Shown here: one piece after another, positions 1-11,003 of the stretch
Layout of the letters: each line of letters opens with the position of its first letter
Numbering within the stretch: the stretch's first letter is position 1
NCBI RefSeq assembly: GCF_003073135.1
Contig: NZ_PGDQ01000006.1
Span: 366,021 to 430,020 of the forward strand
Direction: 5' to 3'
Length of the DNA: 64,000 nt
Source of the DNA: Euzebya rosea
Lineage (GTDB): Bacteria; Actinomycetota; Nitriliruptoria; Euzebyales; Euzebyaceae
Position numbers and translations under genes: made by a program
The notes under the pieces: model-generated
Told to the model about the DNA's origin: nothing
Seen by the model: only the letters and a program-made list of their open reading frames with translations
The model's database searches: none

Positions 1-1
1 G

Positions 2-115
2 GTCAGCGGCGCCGGTGCGCTGTCGCCCCGCGGGGACTGGCGGGCACCCTCCGACGGCACCGCGGCGCCCTTCCTCGCAGAGCTTGCCGCCAACGTGCCG
101 GCCGACTTCAGCTGA
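2..115 (+). CDS. C-terminal fragment of an unidentified protein
   Basis: An open frame enters from the left edge and ends at a TGA at 113-115, giving the last 37 residues of a protein (ending NVPADFS). Too little remains to recognise a family. It is convergent with the inositol-monophosphatase-family gene, and the two 3' ends overlap by 8 bases (108-115). Such tail-to-tail overlap is common in compact genomes. The frame could still be chance, because GC-rich DNA leaves long open frames. Confidence 0.45.
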   Translation, partial: VSGAGALSPRGDWRAPSDGTAAPFLAELAANVPADFS

Positions 116-878
116 CCGCGAGCGCCAGGTCCTCGGCCACGGTCGGGGCCGCAGCCAGCAGCATCGCCGACGGCTCGCCGGGCAATCGCACGGACGCCCC
201 CGCCTCCTCGGCGATCAGGGCCCCCGCGGCGTAGTCCCAGCGGTTGGCGTGTGACTGGTAGAAGCCGTCGAGACGACCACAGGCGACCCAGGCCAGGTGC
301 AGCGCCGTCGAGCCGAAGCCGCGGATGTCGGCTACGCGGCCGATCAGGCCCGCGAGCACCTGTCCCTGTGCGGCCCGGACATCGGCGTCGTAGGCGTAGC
401 CGGTGGCGACCAGCGCACGGTCCAGCGACGGCGGGCAGGCGACCCTGATCGGGTGGCCGTCCCTGCGGGCACCGAAGCCGGCAGCGGCGCCGAACACCTC
501 GTCGCGGTGCACGTCGACGACCACGCCCGCCACGACGTGGCCCTCGACGGTGGCGGCGATGCTGACCGACACGAACGGGAGCCCGTGCAGGTAGTTGACC
601 GTCCCGTCGATGGGATCGACGATCCACCCGAACGCCGTGTCGCCAGCGGTGTCGGGGTGCTCCTCCCCGATGATGGCCGCCCCAGGCGTGGCGGCCAGCA
701 GGCGGTCGCGGATCAGCGTCTCGACGGCGAGGTCGGCGGCGGTGACGACATCGGTCGGGGATGACTTGGTGTCCAGGGCGGTCACGTCGGCGGCTGCCGC
801 GCGGACGGCCGATGCAGCGGCCCGGCCAACCTCCGCGGCGATCGCCTCGAGCTCGTGGGGCGCTGGCGCAGCGGTCAC
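108..878 (-). CDS. Inositol monophosphatase family protein
   Basis: This 256-residue protein should be a magnesium-dependent phosphomonoesterase of the IMPase/FBPase/CysQ fold. The metal-binding signature is complete: GEE at 71-73, DPIDGT at 88-93 and a WDYAAG motif near residue 210. Substrates in the family include inositol phosphates, fructose bisphosphate, histidinol phosphate and PAP, and sequence alone does not decide between them. The GTG start at 878 overlaps the stop of the upstream deoR-type gene (GTGA), so the two are translationally coupled. As third gene of a leftward unit behind a polyol dehydrogenase and its likely regulator, it probably acts on a sugar or polyol phosphate; this is inference. 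Confidence 0.85.
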   Translation of the reverse strand: MTAAPAPHELEAIAAEVGRAAASAVRAAAADVTALDTKSSPTDVVTAADLAVETLIRDRLLAATPGAAIIGEEHPDTAGDTAFGWIVDPIDGTVNYLHGLPFVSVSIAATVEGHVVAGVVVDVHRDEVFGAAAGFGARRDGHPIRVACPPSLDRALVATGYAYDADVRAAQGQVLAGLIGRVADIRGFGSTALHLAWVACGRLDGFYQSHANRWDYAAGALIAEEAGASVRLPGEPSAMLLAAAPTVAEDLALAVS

Positions 879-1669
879 ACGCGCACCACGTGCAGGCCGC
901 CGGCCTCCAGCGCCGCGACATCCGCGTCGCTGGCGCCCGTGTCGGTGATGAGGGTGTCGATGTCGGTCAGGTCGGCGAACCGCACGAAGTGGTCGTTGCC
1001 GAACTTGGTGGAGTCCACCAGGGCGATCACCCGGCGAGCGGACGCGATCATCGCCTGCTTGACGGCGGCCTCGTCGGTGAACGGGGTCGTGAACCCTCGT
1101 TCGGGGGTCAGCCCGTCGGTGCCCATGAACAGCACGTCGACCGACATGCGCCGCACCGTCTCGACGGTGTCGTGGTCGACCATCGAGGCGGTCTGCGGAC
1201 GAACGGTGCCCCCGAGGACGATGACCCGCAGGCTGTCGTGCTCCGCGAGCATCGGGGCGATCAGCAACGAGTTGGTGACCACCCGAAGCTGCAGGTCGGG
1301 CGGGAAGTAGCCGGCGAACAACGAGGTCGTCGACCCCGCGTCCATCATGATCGTGCCCTCGGGAGGCAGCTCGTCGAGGGCGGCGGTGACGATCCGGCGC
1401 TTCTCCTCCACCTGCTGGGAGTGGCGCGCGCTGATGCTGGGTTCGTAGCGGACGGCCTGCCACGGCTCGGCGGCACCATGGACCCGTCGCAGCAGCTTGC
1501 GCTTCTGCATGCCCGACAGGTCCCGACGGATCGTCTCGGTCGTCACGTCGAACTGCTCGGCGAGCGTGGTGACCTCCACACGTCCGCGTTCACGGACGAG
1601 GCGCAGGATCTCGTCCTGTCGCTGGCTCTGCAGCTCGGCGCGGCTCGGGGGGCCGGTGGTGGTCGTCAT
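875..1669 (-). CDS. DeoR/GlpR-family transcriptional regulator
   Basis: The 264-residue protein has an N-terminal DeoR helix-turn-helix (about residues 15-60, with VTTETIRRDL as recognition helix) and a C-terminal sugar-phosphate sensor domain of the ribose-5-phosphate-isomerase-like fold, containing MMDAGSTTS and GTDGL. DeoR proteins usually repress carbohydrate operons and release DNA when a sugar phosphate binds. It lies 24 bases after the mannitol-dehydrogenase gene and overlaps the IMPase-family gene by 4 bases. The likely targets are this operon and the divergent ABC importer, through candidate sites in 3161-3342. Confidence 0.88.
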   Translation of the reverse strand: MTTTTGPPSRAELQSQRQDEILRLVRERGRVEVTTLAEQFDVTTETIRRDLSGMQKRKLLRRVHGAAEPWQAVRYEPSISARHSQQVEEKRRIVTAALDELPPEGTIMMDAGSTTSLFAGYFPPDLQLRVVTNSLLIAPMLAEHDSLRVIVLGGTVRPQTASMVDHDTVETVRRMSVDVLFMGTDGLTPERGFTTPFTDEAAVKQAMIASARRVIALVDSTKFGNDHFVRFADLTDIDTLITDTGASDADVAALEAGGLHVVRV

Positions 1670-1693
1670 GGAGGGGGGTGCGGGGTGGGCCGG

Positions 1694-3160
<1,467 letters not shown>

Positions 3161-3186
3161 GTCCAGTTCCTTGGTCCAGTACGGAA

Positions 3187-3203
3187 CATCAACACTGTTG
3201 ATG
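3187..3203. promoter_or_regulatory. Palindromic operator candidate between divergent polyol operons
   Basis: CATCAAC and GTTGATG form a perfect 7-base inverted repeat with a 3-base centre, in the 182-base gap between the dehydrogenase operon and the ABC importer. On the minus strand TTGACG lies directly before the palindrome, so the repeat would fill the spacer of a leftward promoter, although the -10 is weak. The DeoR-family regulator encoded at 875 is the natural candidate to bind here. Confidence 0.5.
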
Positions 3204-3225
3204 CGTCAATAGCCAAGAGACCAAA

Positions 3226-3244
3226 GTTTTCTGTGTGGTTTTCT
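3226..3244. promoter_or_regulatory. Direct-repeat operator candidate (two GTTTTCT)
   Basis: Two exact GTTTTCT heptamers start 12 bases apart (3226 and 3238) in an unusually AT-rich patch of the same divergent control region. T-rich TTTC-type direct repeats are known operator elements for several DeoR-family repressors, so this may be the DeoR-type site and the palindrome at 3187 a second regulator's site, or the reverse. Confidence 0.4.
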
Positions 3245-3345
3245 CTTGCGTTCCCACATTGAGTGGCGTAGACCTGATCGGTGTCGGAGGTGCAAGGGCG
3301 CAGCGCCGACGAGCCGTGACCACCCCCTGACTGGGAGCTTTCGTG

Positions 3346-4758
3346 ATGAGTCGAGACGTCTTTCTGCTGAACCGGACCTGGCGAGCCGTCGCCCTGTTCG
3401 CCGTGCTCGTGCTGCTGGCTGCCGCGTGCAGCGGCACCGACGACACTGATTCGGGCGGCGGTGACGGCACCACGACGGACGACGGCGGTGACAGCACCGC
3501 AGACGGCGGTTCGCTGAACGTCGCCATCGTCGGCAACCCGCAGATGGAGGACATCGCCTCCCTGACCCCGGAGCACTTCACCGCCGACACCGGCATCGAG
3601 GTCAACTACACGATCCTGGAGGAGCAGACCCTCCGCGAGATCGTGACGCGCGAGACCGGTGCCGGGGGTGAGTCCTTCGACGTCATCATGATCGGCCTGT
3701 ACGAGACCCCGCAGTTCGCGGAGAACGGCTGGCTGGTCAGCCTCGAGGACTACGCCCAGGGCGACGCCGACTACGAGGTCGACGACCTGATCGGCGCGGT
3801 CCGCACCGGCCTGTCCTACGAGGACGAGCTGTACGCCGCACCCTTCTACGCGGAGTCGTCGTTCCTGATGTACCGCGAGGACCTCGTCGAGGCCGCCGGC
3901 ATGGAGATGCCCGACGCCCCCACGTGGACCGAGGTGGCGGAGATCGCCGCAGCCCTCGACAGCGAGGACACCGCCGGTATCTGCCTGCGCGGAAAGCCCG
4001 GCTGGGGTGACCTCGGTGCGGCGTTCACCACCGTCCTCAACACCTTCGGTGGCACCTGGTGGGCCGCCAACGACGACGGCTCGATCGGTGAGGCGCAGGT
4101 CGACACCCCCGAGTTCCGCGAGGCCCTGCAGTTCTACGTCGACCTGGTCACCAGCGTCGGCGAGGACGACGCGGCGAACTCCAGCTTCAACGAGTGCCTG
4201 ACCCAGTACCAGAACGGCCAGGTCGCCATGTGGTACGACGCCACCGTTGCCGCCGGACTGCTCGAGGCCGACGACAGCCCCGTCCAGGGCCAGAACAACT
4301 TCGCGCAGGCGCCGGTCATGGAGACCGACAACGCCGGCTGGCTGTGGGCCTGGTCGCTGGCCATCCCCCAGAACGCCGCAAACCCCGACCTGGCATGGGA
4401 GTACATCTCCTGGGCCACCGGACCGGACTACCTGCGCACCGCCGGTGAGAACCTGCCGGGCGGCTGGGCGGCGGTCCCGCCGGGAACCCGCGGGTCGCTG
4501 TACGAGACCCCCGAGTACCAGGAGGCGGCCGCTGCCTTCGCCGAGCAGACCCTGACCGCCATCGAGAACGCACCGATCGACATGCCGGGCACGACTCCCC
4601 GGCCGGGCCTGCCCGCGGTCCAGTTCGTCGGTGTCCCCGAGTTCCAGGACGTGGGCACCCGGTGCACCGAGCAGTTCTCGGCGGTGATCGCCGGCAGCGT
4701 CGACTTCGACACCGCCATCGAGGCCTGCCAGGAGATCGCGGCGTCGGCGTCCAGCTGA
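3346..4758 (+). CDS. Polyol/sugar ABC transporter substrate-binding lipoprotein
   Basis: A 470-residue extracellular solute-binding protein (family 1) that should capture a polyol or sugar outside the membrane and deliver it to the adjacent permeases. The N-terminus is a lipoprotein signal with lipobox LAAAC (Cys28), followed by a Gly/Ser/Thr/Asp-rich linker to about residue 48. The mature part fits SmoE-like sorbitol/mannitol binding proteins in length and pattern. ATG 3346 follows GGGAG (3333-3337) at an 8-base spacing; GTG 3343 directly before it is the alternative. First gene of the rightward operon; the dehydrogenase across the divergent promoter supports a polyol ligand. Confidence 0.9.
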   Translation: MSRDVFLLNRTWRAVALFAVLVLLAAACSGTDDTDSGGGDGTTTDDGGDSTADGGSLNVAIVGNPQMEDIASLTPEHFTADTGIEVNYTILEEQTLREIVTRETGAGGESFDVIMIGLYETPQFAENGWLVSLEDYAQGDADYEVDDLIGAVRTGLSYEDELYAAPFYAESSFLMYREDLVEAAGMEMPDAPTWTEVAEIAAALDSEDTAGICLRGKPGWGDLGAAFTTVLNTFGGTWWAANDDGSIGEAQVDTPEFREALQFYVDLVTSVGEDDAANSSFNECLTQYQNGQVAMWYDATVAAGLLEADDSPVQGQNNFAQAPVMETDNAGWLWAWSLAIPQNAANPDLAWEYISWATGPDYLRTAGENLPGGWAAVPPGTRGSLYETPEYQEAAAAFAEQTLTAIENAPIDMPGTTPRPGLPAVQFVGVPEFQDVGTRCTEQFSAVIAGSVDFDTAIEACQEIAASASS

Positions 4759-4785
4759 TCAGGCCGACCCGACCTCGCTGACGCC

Positions 4786-5742
4786 ATGTCCGCCACCATC
4801 TCGCCGACCCCCTCCCGCAGCACGCCGGAGGGGGCGGTCACCCACGCTGAAGAGGTTCGTCGGCTCAACCGGCGAGATGGGTGGCTGCGACGCCTGCCGT
4901 TGCTGCCAGCGCTCCTCTTCACCATCGTCGTCACGCAGGTCCCGTTCGTGCTGTCCCTCTGGTACAGCCTCACCGACTGGACCATCACCCCGCCCACCGA
5001 CCAGGAGTTCATCGGAGTCGGCAACTACACCGACCTGGTCAGCGACAGCTTCTTCGTCGACGCCGCCCGGACCAGCATCTTCATGACCGTCGCCGCAGTG
5101 CTGCTGTCGGTCGTGCTGGGCACGGCCATCGCGATGCTGCTGGACCGCAAGTTCTTCGGCCAGGGGTTCGTCAGGACCCTGCTGATCACCCCCTTCCTGA
5201 TCATGCCGGTCGTCGCCGGCCTGGTCTGGAAGACCCAGATGTTCTCCTCGCTGTACGGCGTGCTGAACTGGGTCCTGGAGCGCATCGGGCTGGAGAGCAT
5301 CGAGTTCGTCTCCCGGGCACCCACGTGGTCGGTCGTGATCGTCCTGGTCTGGCAGTGGACCCCCTTCATGATGCTGATCGCCCTCGCCGGCCTGCAGAGC
5401 CAGCCCGGTGAGGTACTGGAGGCCGCTCGAGTCGACGGCGCCAACGGCCGCGGCATCTTCTTCCAGATCACGCTGCCCCACCTGCGCTCCTACATCGAGC
5501 TGAGCGTCCTGCTGGGGTCGATCTACCTGATCCAGGTCTTCGACCACATCGAGGTCATCACCGGCGGCGGGCCCGGCTCGACCAACGTCCCCTACTTCGT
5601 CTACCAACGCTCCATCGGCGGCGGCTGGCGGTTCGGCTCGGCTTCGGCCTACGCCACGATCGTCGTCATCGTCACCATCATCATCGCCAACCTGGGACTG
5701 CGCGTGCTGCGTGGCCTGCTCGAGGACGAGGAGACAGCATGA
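4786..5742 (+). CDS. Sugar/polyol ABC transporter permease 1
   Basis: A 318-residue inner-membrane permease of the MalF/SmoF type. About six membrane segments are visible, the first near residues 38-58. The EAA loop that docks the ATPase is present as EAARVDGANGRGIFFQITLP. It forms the translocation channel with the next permease, whose ATG overlaps its TGA (ATGA at 5739-5742), as expected for equimolar subunits. It starts 27 bases after the binding-protein gene. Confidence 0.92.
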   Translation: MSATISPTPSRSTPEGAVTHAEEVRRLNRRDGWLRRLPLLPALLFTIVVTQVPFVLSLWYSLTDWTITPPTDQEFIGVGNYTDLVSDSFFVDAARTSIFMTVAAVLLSVVLGTAIAMLLDRKFFGQGFVRTLLITPFLIMPVVAGLVWKTQMFSSLYGVLNWVLERIGLESIEFVSRAPTWSVVIVLVWQWTPFMMLIALAGLQSQPGEVLEAARVDGANGRGIFFQITLPHLRSYIELSVLLGSIYLIQVFDHIEVITGGGPGSTNVPYFVYQRSIGGGWRFGSASAYATIVVIVTIIIANLGLRVLRGLLEDEETA

Positions 5743-6596
5743 GCGGCGACAGCACCAGCGTCATCGTCGGTGAGAAGAAGTGGCACAACGTGGTCCTCGG
5801 CATCATCGCCTGGATCGTCGGCATCCTCTTCTTCTTCCCGGTGGCCTGGATGTTCATGAACGGCTTCAAGACCGAGGCGGTCGCCAACAGCGACCCCCAG
5901 CTGTTCTTCGAACCAACCACCGAGCAGTACACCGCGGTGACCCAGCAGACCACGGGGCTCCTCGGCTTCACCGAAGCGTTCGCCAACTCCGCCTGGATCG
6001 TCGGGATCTCCACGATCCTCGTCATGGTCCTCGCCATCCCCGCCGCCTACGCGCTGGCGGTCCGGCCGGTCAAGAAGTGGCGCGACGTCCTCTTCTTCTT
6101 CATCTCCACCAAGTTCCTGCCCATCGTGGCGGCGATCCTGCCGCTGTGGATCATCGCGAGAGAGCTCGGGATCCTGAACAGCCGCGTGGTCTTGATCATC
6201 CTCTACACCGCGATGAACCTGCCGCTCGCGGTCTGGATGCTCCGGTCGTTCTTCCGCGAGGTGCCCAAGTCGCTGATCGAGGCGGCTGATGTCGACGGGG
6301 CCAGCCTGTGGGCACAGCTGACCTCCGTCGTCCTGCCCATCGTGGCCCCGGGTGTGGCCGCCACCGCGCTGCTGTGCCTGATCTTCGCCTGGAACGAGTT
6401 CTTCCTGGCCGTGCAGCTCAACACCGTGGACGGACAGACCGTCCCGATCTGGGTGACGTCGTTCGTCTCCACCCGAGGCAACTTCATCGCCAAGCTGTCC
6501 GCCGCCTCGACGCTGGCCTCGGTGCCGGTGGTCATCGCGGGATGGATCGCGCAGAAGCGGATGATCCGTGGACTCGCCATGGGAGCGATCAAGTGA
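5739..6596 (+). CDS. Sugar/polyol ABC transporter permease 2
   Basis: A 285-residue permease of the MalG/SmoG type with about six membrane helices. Its EAA loop reads EAADVDGASLWAQLTSVVLP. It pairs with the permease before it, to which it is translationally coupled by a 4-base overlap. The ATPase gene follows after 54 bases, which include an AAGGGAGAAGG ribosome-binding region for that gene. Confidence 0.92.
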   Translation: MSGDSTSVIVGEKKWHNVVLGIIAWIVGILFFFPVAWMFMNGFKTEAVANSDPQLFFEPTTEQYTAVTQQTTGLLGFTEAFANSAWIVGISTILVMVLAIPAAYALAVRPVKKWRDVLFFFISTKFLPIVAAILPLWIIARELGILNSRVVLIILYTAMNLPLAVWMLRSFFREVPKSLIEAADVDGASLWAQLTSVVLPIVAPGVAATALLCLIFAWNEFFLAVQLNTVDGQTVPIWVTSFVSTRGNFIAKLSAASTLASVPVVIAGWIAQKRMIRGLAMGAIK

Positions 6597-6650
6597 TGGT
6601 CCCGTCGCACACCTGCCCACCAGCAACCACGTTCGTCAAGGGAGAAGGCA

Positions 6651-7744
<1,094 letters not shown>

Positions 7745-7748
<4 letters not shown>

Positions 7749-8560
7749 CCGTCACCCACGATTTCGGTGGCCGGGTTGCCCTGGTCACCGGAGCCGGCGG
7801 CGACATCGGCCGTGCCGTTGCGGTCCGCCTGGCGCGCTCGGGCGCGACGGTCGTGCTGGCCGACCTGGCCAGCCGGTCGGATGCCGTCGAGGACACAGCC
7901 CGTCGATGCCGCGAGGACCGGACCTCGGCTCGGGTCCACGTCGTCGCCTTCGACGTGACCTCGGCCGGCGCGGTGGACGCCGCGCTGGCCGAGGTCCCAT
8001 CCGACATCGGGCCGCCCGACCTGCTGTTCAACAACGCCGGTTACCAGGGTCGGTTCCTGCCGGTCGGGGAGTACCCGGTCGAGGACGCGGCACGCGTCAT
8101 GGCGGTGAACGTCGTCGGCGTGCTGGACGTCATGCAGGCCGTCGTCCGCCGGTTGCGGGCCGAGGGGCGGGGCGGTGCCGTGGTCAACACGGCCTCGATG
8201 GCCGGGGTCGGCGGGGCGGCCAACATGCCTGCCTACGCCGCGTCCAAGGCCGCGGTGATCGGGCTGACGAAGGCGGCGGCGCTGGACCTCGCGCCCCACG
8301 GCATCCGTGTGAACGCGGTGTCCCCGGCGTTCATCGGACCGGGGGAGATGTGGGACCGTCAGGTGGCCGAGCAGGCCGCAGCGCCGAGCCAGTACTACGC
8401 CGACGACCCGGCGACGGTCGAGCAACAGATGATCGGCCAGGTCCCCCTCCGCCGGGTGGGGTCGGTCGACGAGGTCGCCGGCGTCGTCGCCTGGCTGCTG
8501 TCGGAGGACGCGTCCTACGTGACGGGCGAGAACATCCTCGTCACCGGCGGCATCCGCTAG
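7745..8560 (+). CDS. Short-chain dehydrogenase/reductase (probable polyol dehydrogenase)
   Basis: A 271-residue classical SDR. It has the nucleotide-binding motif TGAGGDIGRA near residues 14-23, NNAG near residue 97, the catalytic Ser in NTASMAG and the YAASK active site. Family members oxidise sugars, polyols or hydroxy acids with NAD(P). Coupling to the importer ATPase (ATGA overlap) suggests it acts on the imported compound, as sorbitol or galactitol dehydrogenases do in similar operons. The exact substrate cannot be read from sequence. Confidence 0.85.
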
Positions 8561-8593
8561 GAGCCCTCGTCGGGGGCGCGGGCCCCCACCCCT

Positions 8594-8746
8594 GCGACGA
8601 TTGTCGACCCGCGACGATTGTGGCGACGGGAGCACCGGCGCACCCATCCCTACAACCGTGTCCGGCTGCCAATCCTCCGGGATTGGGATGCCGCGACGAT
8701 TGTGGTGACGGGGGCACGGGTGCACCGATTCCTACGATTGTCGGGG
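8594..8746. repeat. Intergenic repeat cluster built on GCGACGATTGT
   Basis: This 266-base gap between convergent genes holds three exact GCGACGATTGT copies (8594, 8611, 8693) and a truncated TACGATTGT (8733). The copies at 8610 and 8692 extend into a direct repeat of about 46 bases with roughly 85 percent identity. Some copies are themselves partly palindromic (CGAC-GATT-GTCG). No reading frame is apparent. It may be a repetitive extragenic element or an array of protein-binding sites. Confidence 0.6.
8669..8686. terminator. Short hairpin between convergent genes
   Basis: CCAATCC and GGATTGG form a perfect 7-base stem around TCCG, between the two long repeat copies. Its position downstream of both the dehydrogenase and the fructokinase genes fits a terminator, but there is no T tract on either side. 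Confidence 0.35.
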
Positions 8747-8826
8747 AATGCCGGGTTGGGCGGGTCCGGCGGGTTCGGGCGTGCCGGGCGAGGATCGGGA
8801 CGAGGGGGTCGTCCGATGGGGCTCGG

Positions 8827-9723
8827 TCAGGACGCGTTGCGCTGGGCGAGGGCGATCGCGCCGAGGACGCCGGCCCGGTCGCCGAGTCCCGGGGCCACCA
8901 CGTAGCGCGCCATCCCGTCGGTCACCGCCGGCACGTCGACGTAGCCGTTGAGGACCTCCGAGGCGGCGGCACGCGTGCGGGCGAGCAGGCCGGGCTGGCT
9001 CATCACGCCGCCGCCGAACACGATCCGGTGGGGGGAGAGCACCAGCACGAGCGTCCCGACGAGCTGACCCAGGTAGCTGGCCTGGATGGTCACGGCGCGT
9101 TCCAGCGTCTCGGGGTCCATCTCCTCGGACGTGAGGCCCCAGCGGTCCAGCCAGGCCGGTCCACAGGCCAGGCCCTCCAGGCAGTCGCCGTGGGAGGGGC
9201 ACCGGCCTGCGAACGGGTCGTCGGGATGGCGGCGGACGAGGATGTGGCCGGCCTCGGGGTGCAGCAGCCCGTGCACCGGCACACCCTCGATGATCGCGCC
9301 GACGCCCACACCCGTGCCTATCGTGACGTAGGCGAGGGACGGCACGTCGGCCCCCGCCCCCCAGCGCATCTCGCCGAGCGCCGCTCCGTTGACGTCGGTG
9401 TCGACCGTGATGGGGCCGTCGAAGACCTCGCGCAACGGGCCGAGCAGGTCCGCGCCAGCCCAGCCCGGCTTCGGGGTCGTGGTCAGGTGGCCGTACGTGG
9501 GGCTGTCCGGGTCGAGGTCCAGGGGGCCGAACGACGCCAGTCCGATCCCGGCGACGTCACCGTCGGACAGGCACCAGCGGACCCAGTCGACGATCGCCCC
9601 CAGCGTCTCCTCCGGGGTGGTCGTGGGTATCCGGGTGGGTGCCGACAGGTCATCGGGTCCAGAGCCGTGGGCGCACACCACCTTGGTGCCGCCCGCTTCG
9701 ATGCCGATCCAGCGCTCCGCCAT
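8827..9723 (-). CDS. ROK-family fructokinase
   Basis: A 298-residue sugar kinase that likely phosphorylates fructose to fructose 6-phosphate in the cytoplasm. The N-terminus shows the phosphate-binding motif GIEAGGTK. The zinc-binding signature of ROK fructokinases is present: a His in GHILVRRHP followed by CPSHGDCLEGLACGPA, which separates it from glucokinases. Mannitol or sorbitol oxidation yields fructose, so the gene fits the polyol locus next door although it is a separate convergent unit. The ATG at 9723 has a TAGCAT hexamer 8 bases upstream and no Shine-Dalgarno sequence, suggesting a leaderless message. Confidence 0.87.
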   Translation of the reverse strand: MAERWIGIEAGGTKVVCAHGSGPDDLSAPTRIPTTTPEETLGAIVDWVRWCLSDGDVAGIGLASFGPLDLDPDSPTYGHLTTTPKPGWAGADLLGPLREVFDGPITVDTDVNGAALGEMRWGAGADVPSLAYVTIGTGVGVGAIIEGVPVHGLLHPEAGHILVRRHPDDPFAGRCPSHGDCLEGLACGPAWLDRWGLTSEEMDPETLERAVTIQASYLGQLVGTLVLVLSPHRIVFGGGVMSQPGLLARTRAAASEVLNGYVDVPAVTDGMARYVVAPGLGDRAGVLGAIALAQRNAS

Positions 9724-9731
9724 GGCTCGGG

Positions 9732-9737
9732 ATGCTA
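9732..9737 (-). promoter_or_regulatory. -10 element of the fructokinase gene
   Basis: TAGCAT on the minus strand ends 8 bases before the ATG at 9723. The expected transcription start falls at or within a base or two of the start codon. Confidence 0.5.
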
Positions 9738-9783
9738 CCGACCGACGTGCGTCGCCGGGCGGCAGCGTGCAAGGCTGCTGCCC

Positions 9784-10602
9784 GTGCCTGCCCTCCTCGC
9801 CCTCGTCGCGTCATTGTGCTCGAGCGGTATCGGGACGCTGGCGGGCATCGGCGGGGCCGTCCTGCTGGTCCCCGTGCTCGTCGTCCTCGGCCTGCCGGCA
9901 TCGGAGGCAGCACCCCTCGGGCTGGTGTCGGTGGCGGCCGGGTCCGTGGCTGCCGGCGCCCCCCAGCTGCGCGAGCGCATCGTCAACCACCGGCTGGGGG
10001 TGACCACCGAGGTCGTGGCCACGACGGGGGCTGCCATGGGCGCCCTGGCGGCCGGGCTGGTCGACGACCGCCTGCTGGCCCGCGCCCTCGCCGTGGCGGC
10101 GCTCGCCGCTGCGGTGGCCGTCGTCTGGTCCCGGACCGAACGGGACCGGGTGCTGGCCGAGGTCGGACGCCATGCGATCGGGGAGTGGCCGGGCCGGATC
10201 GCCGGGGCGACCGACGTCGACTCCGACGTCGTGACCTACCGTGCCCGCCGGCTGCCGGTGGGCCTGGCGTTGATGTGGGTGGCCGGCGTCACCGCCGGGA
10301 CCGCCGGGGTCAGCGGCGGGTTCCTCAAGACGCCCGTCACGGCCACGCTGATGGGCATCCCGCCACGCGTCGCAGCAGCGACCACCACCTTCACCGTCGG
10401 CGTCACGGCGGCGGCAGGGCTGGTCGTGATGACGCTGCAGGGCCGTGTGGACGCCAAGGCCTCCGCCGCGGTCGTGGCGGGCAGCCTGCTGGGCGGTCGG
10501 CTGGGCGCCGCGGTGCAGGGCTCGGTGCCCCGGACGCTGCTGCAGCGTGGGCTGGCCGCGGTGCTGGTCGTCGTCGCGGTGCTGCTGTGGGGGTCGTCGT
10601 GA
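9784..10602 (+). CDS. TauE/SafE family anion/sulfite exporter
   Basis: A 272-residue membrane protein with the two-fold repeated architecture of TauE/SafE (DUF81) transporters, which export sulfite, sulfoacetate or related organic anions. The repeats begin with GIGTLAGIGGAVLLVP and GTAGVSGGFLKTPV, each glycine-rich, with about eight membrane segments in total. GTG 9784 is chosen because AAGG (9771-9774) precedes it by 9 bases and the first helix starts directly after it. It is divergent from the fructokinase gene and followed 19 bases later by a small membrane protein often paired with this family. Confidence 0.85.
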   Translation: MPALLALVASLCSSGIGTLAGIGGAVLLVPVLVVLGLPASEAAPLGLVSVAAGSVAAGAPQLRERIVNHRLGVTTEVVATTGAAMGALAAGLVDDRLLARALAVAALAAAVAVVWSRTERDRVLAEVGRHAIGEWPGRIAGATDVDSDVVTYRARRLPVGLALMWVAGVTAGTAGVSGGFLKTPVTATLMGIPPRVAAATTTFTVGVTAAAGLVVMTLQGRVDAKASAAVVAGSLLGGRLGAAVQGSVPRTLLQRGLAAVLVVVAVLLWGSS

Positions 10603-10621
10603 CGCAGGCACGCGGTGTCTC

Positions 10622-10921
10622 GTGAAGAACCGCGAGCGGCCGTTCGACCAGCAGGTGCGGGCCAACGAGGCCATGGCCCGGGTCCTCCGGGGCGCGGGGA
10701 TCGCCGCCCTGGTGCTCGGTGCCCTCGGGACGGTCCTGCCCGGCCCCGCCGGTACCGCGACCGGCTGGGCGGCCGTGGGGTTCGTGGTGGCGACCCCGCT
10801 CGGCCGTGTCGCCTGGCTGGCCGTCCGCTGGGTCGACCGGCGCGACTGGTTGTTCGCCGGCCTGGCCACGACGCTGCTCGCGGTGGTCGTCCTGGCGGGG
10901 ACGATCGCGATGCGCCAGTAG
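10622..10921 (+). CDS. Small membrane protein, DUF1634-like
   Basis: A 99-residue protein with a charged N-terminus (about 25 residues) and three hydrophobic segments. The pattern ATPLGRVAW followed by RDWLFAG and a last helix resembles DUF1634 proteins, which are frequently encoded beside TauE/SafE transporters and are thought to be accessory subunits. The GTG start lies 19 bases after the exporter stop. Role inferred from neighbourhood and pattern only. Confidence 0.6.
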   Translation: MKNRERPFDQQVRANEAMARVLRGAGIAALVLGALGTVLPGPAGTATGWAAVGFVVATPLGRVAWLAVRWVDRRDWLFAGLATTLLAVVVLAGTIAMRQ

Positions 10922-10988
10922 GCCCCTCACCACCGAGCGCGTACGGGCCGTCTCGTGGTGCAGCCGGACGAACGACCCCGAACCGTCC

Positions 10989-10994
10989 TACGAT
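10989..10994 (+). promoter_or_regulatory. -10 element of the GAF regulator gene
   Basis: TACGAT ends 9 bases before the ATG at 11004. No Shine-Dalgarno sequence lies between them, as expected for a leaderless or near-leaderless transcript. Confidence 0.5.
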
Positions 10995-11003
10995 CGCTCC
11001 CCA

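Noticed and set aside
8594..8746. CRISPR array
   Set aside because: The copies are too few and irregularly spaced, the longer repeats are imperfect, and no cas gene is nearby.
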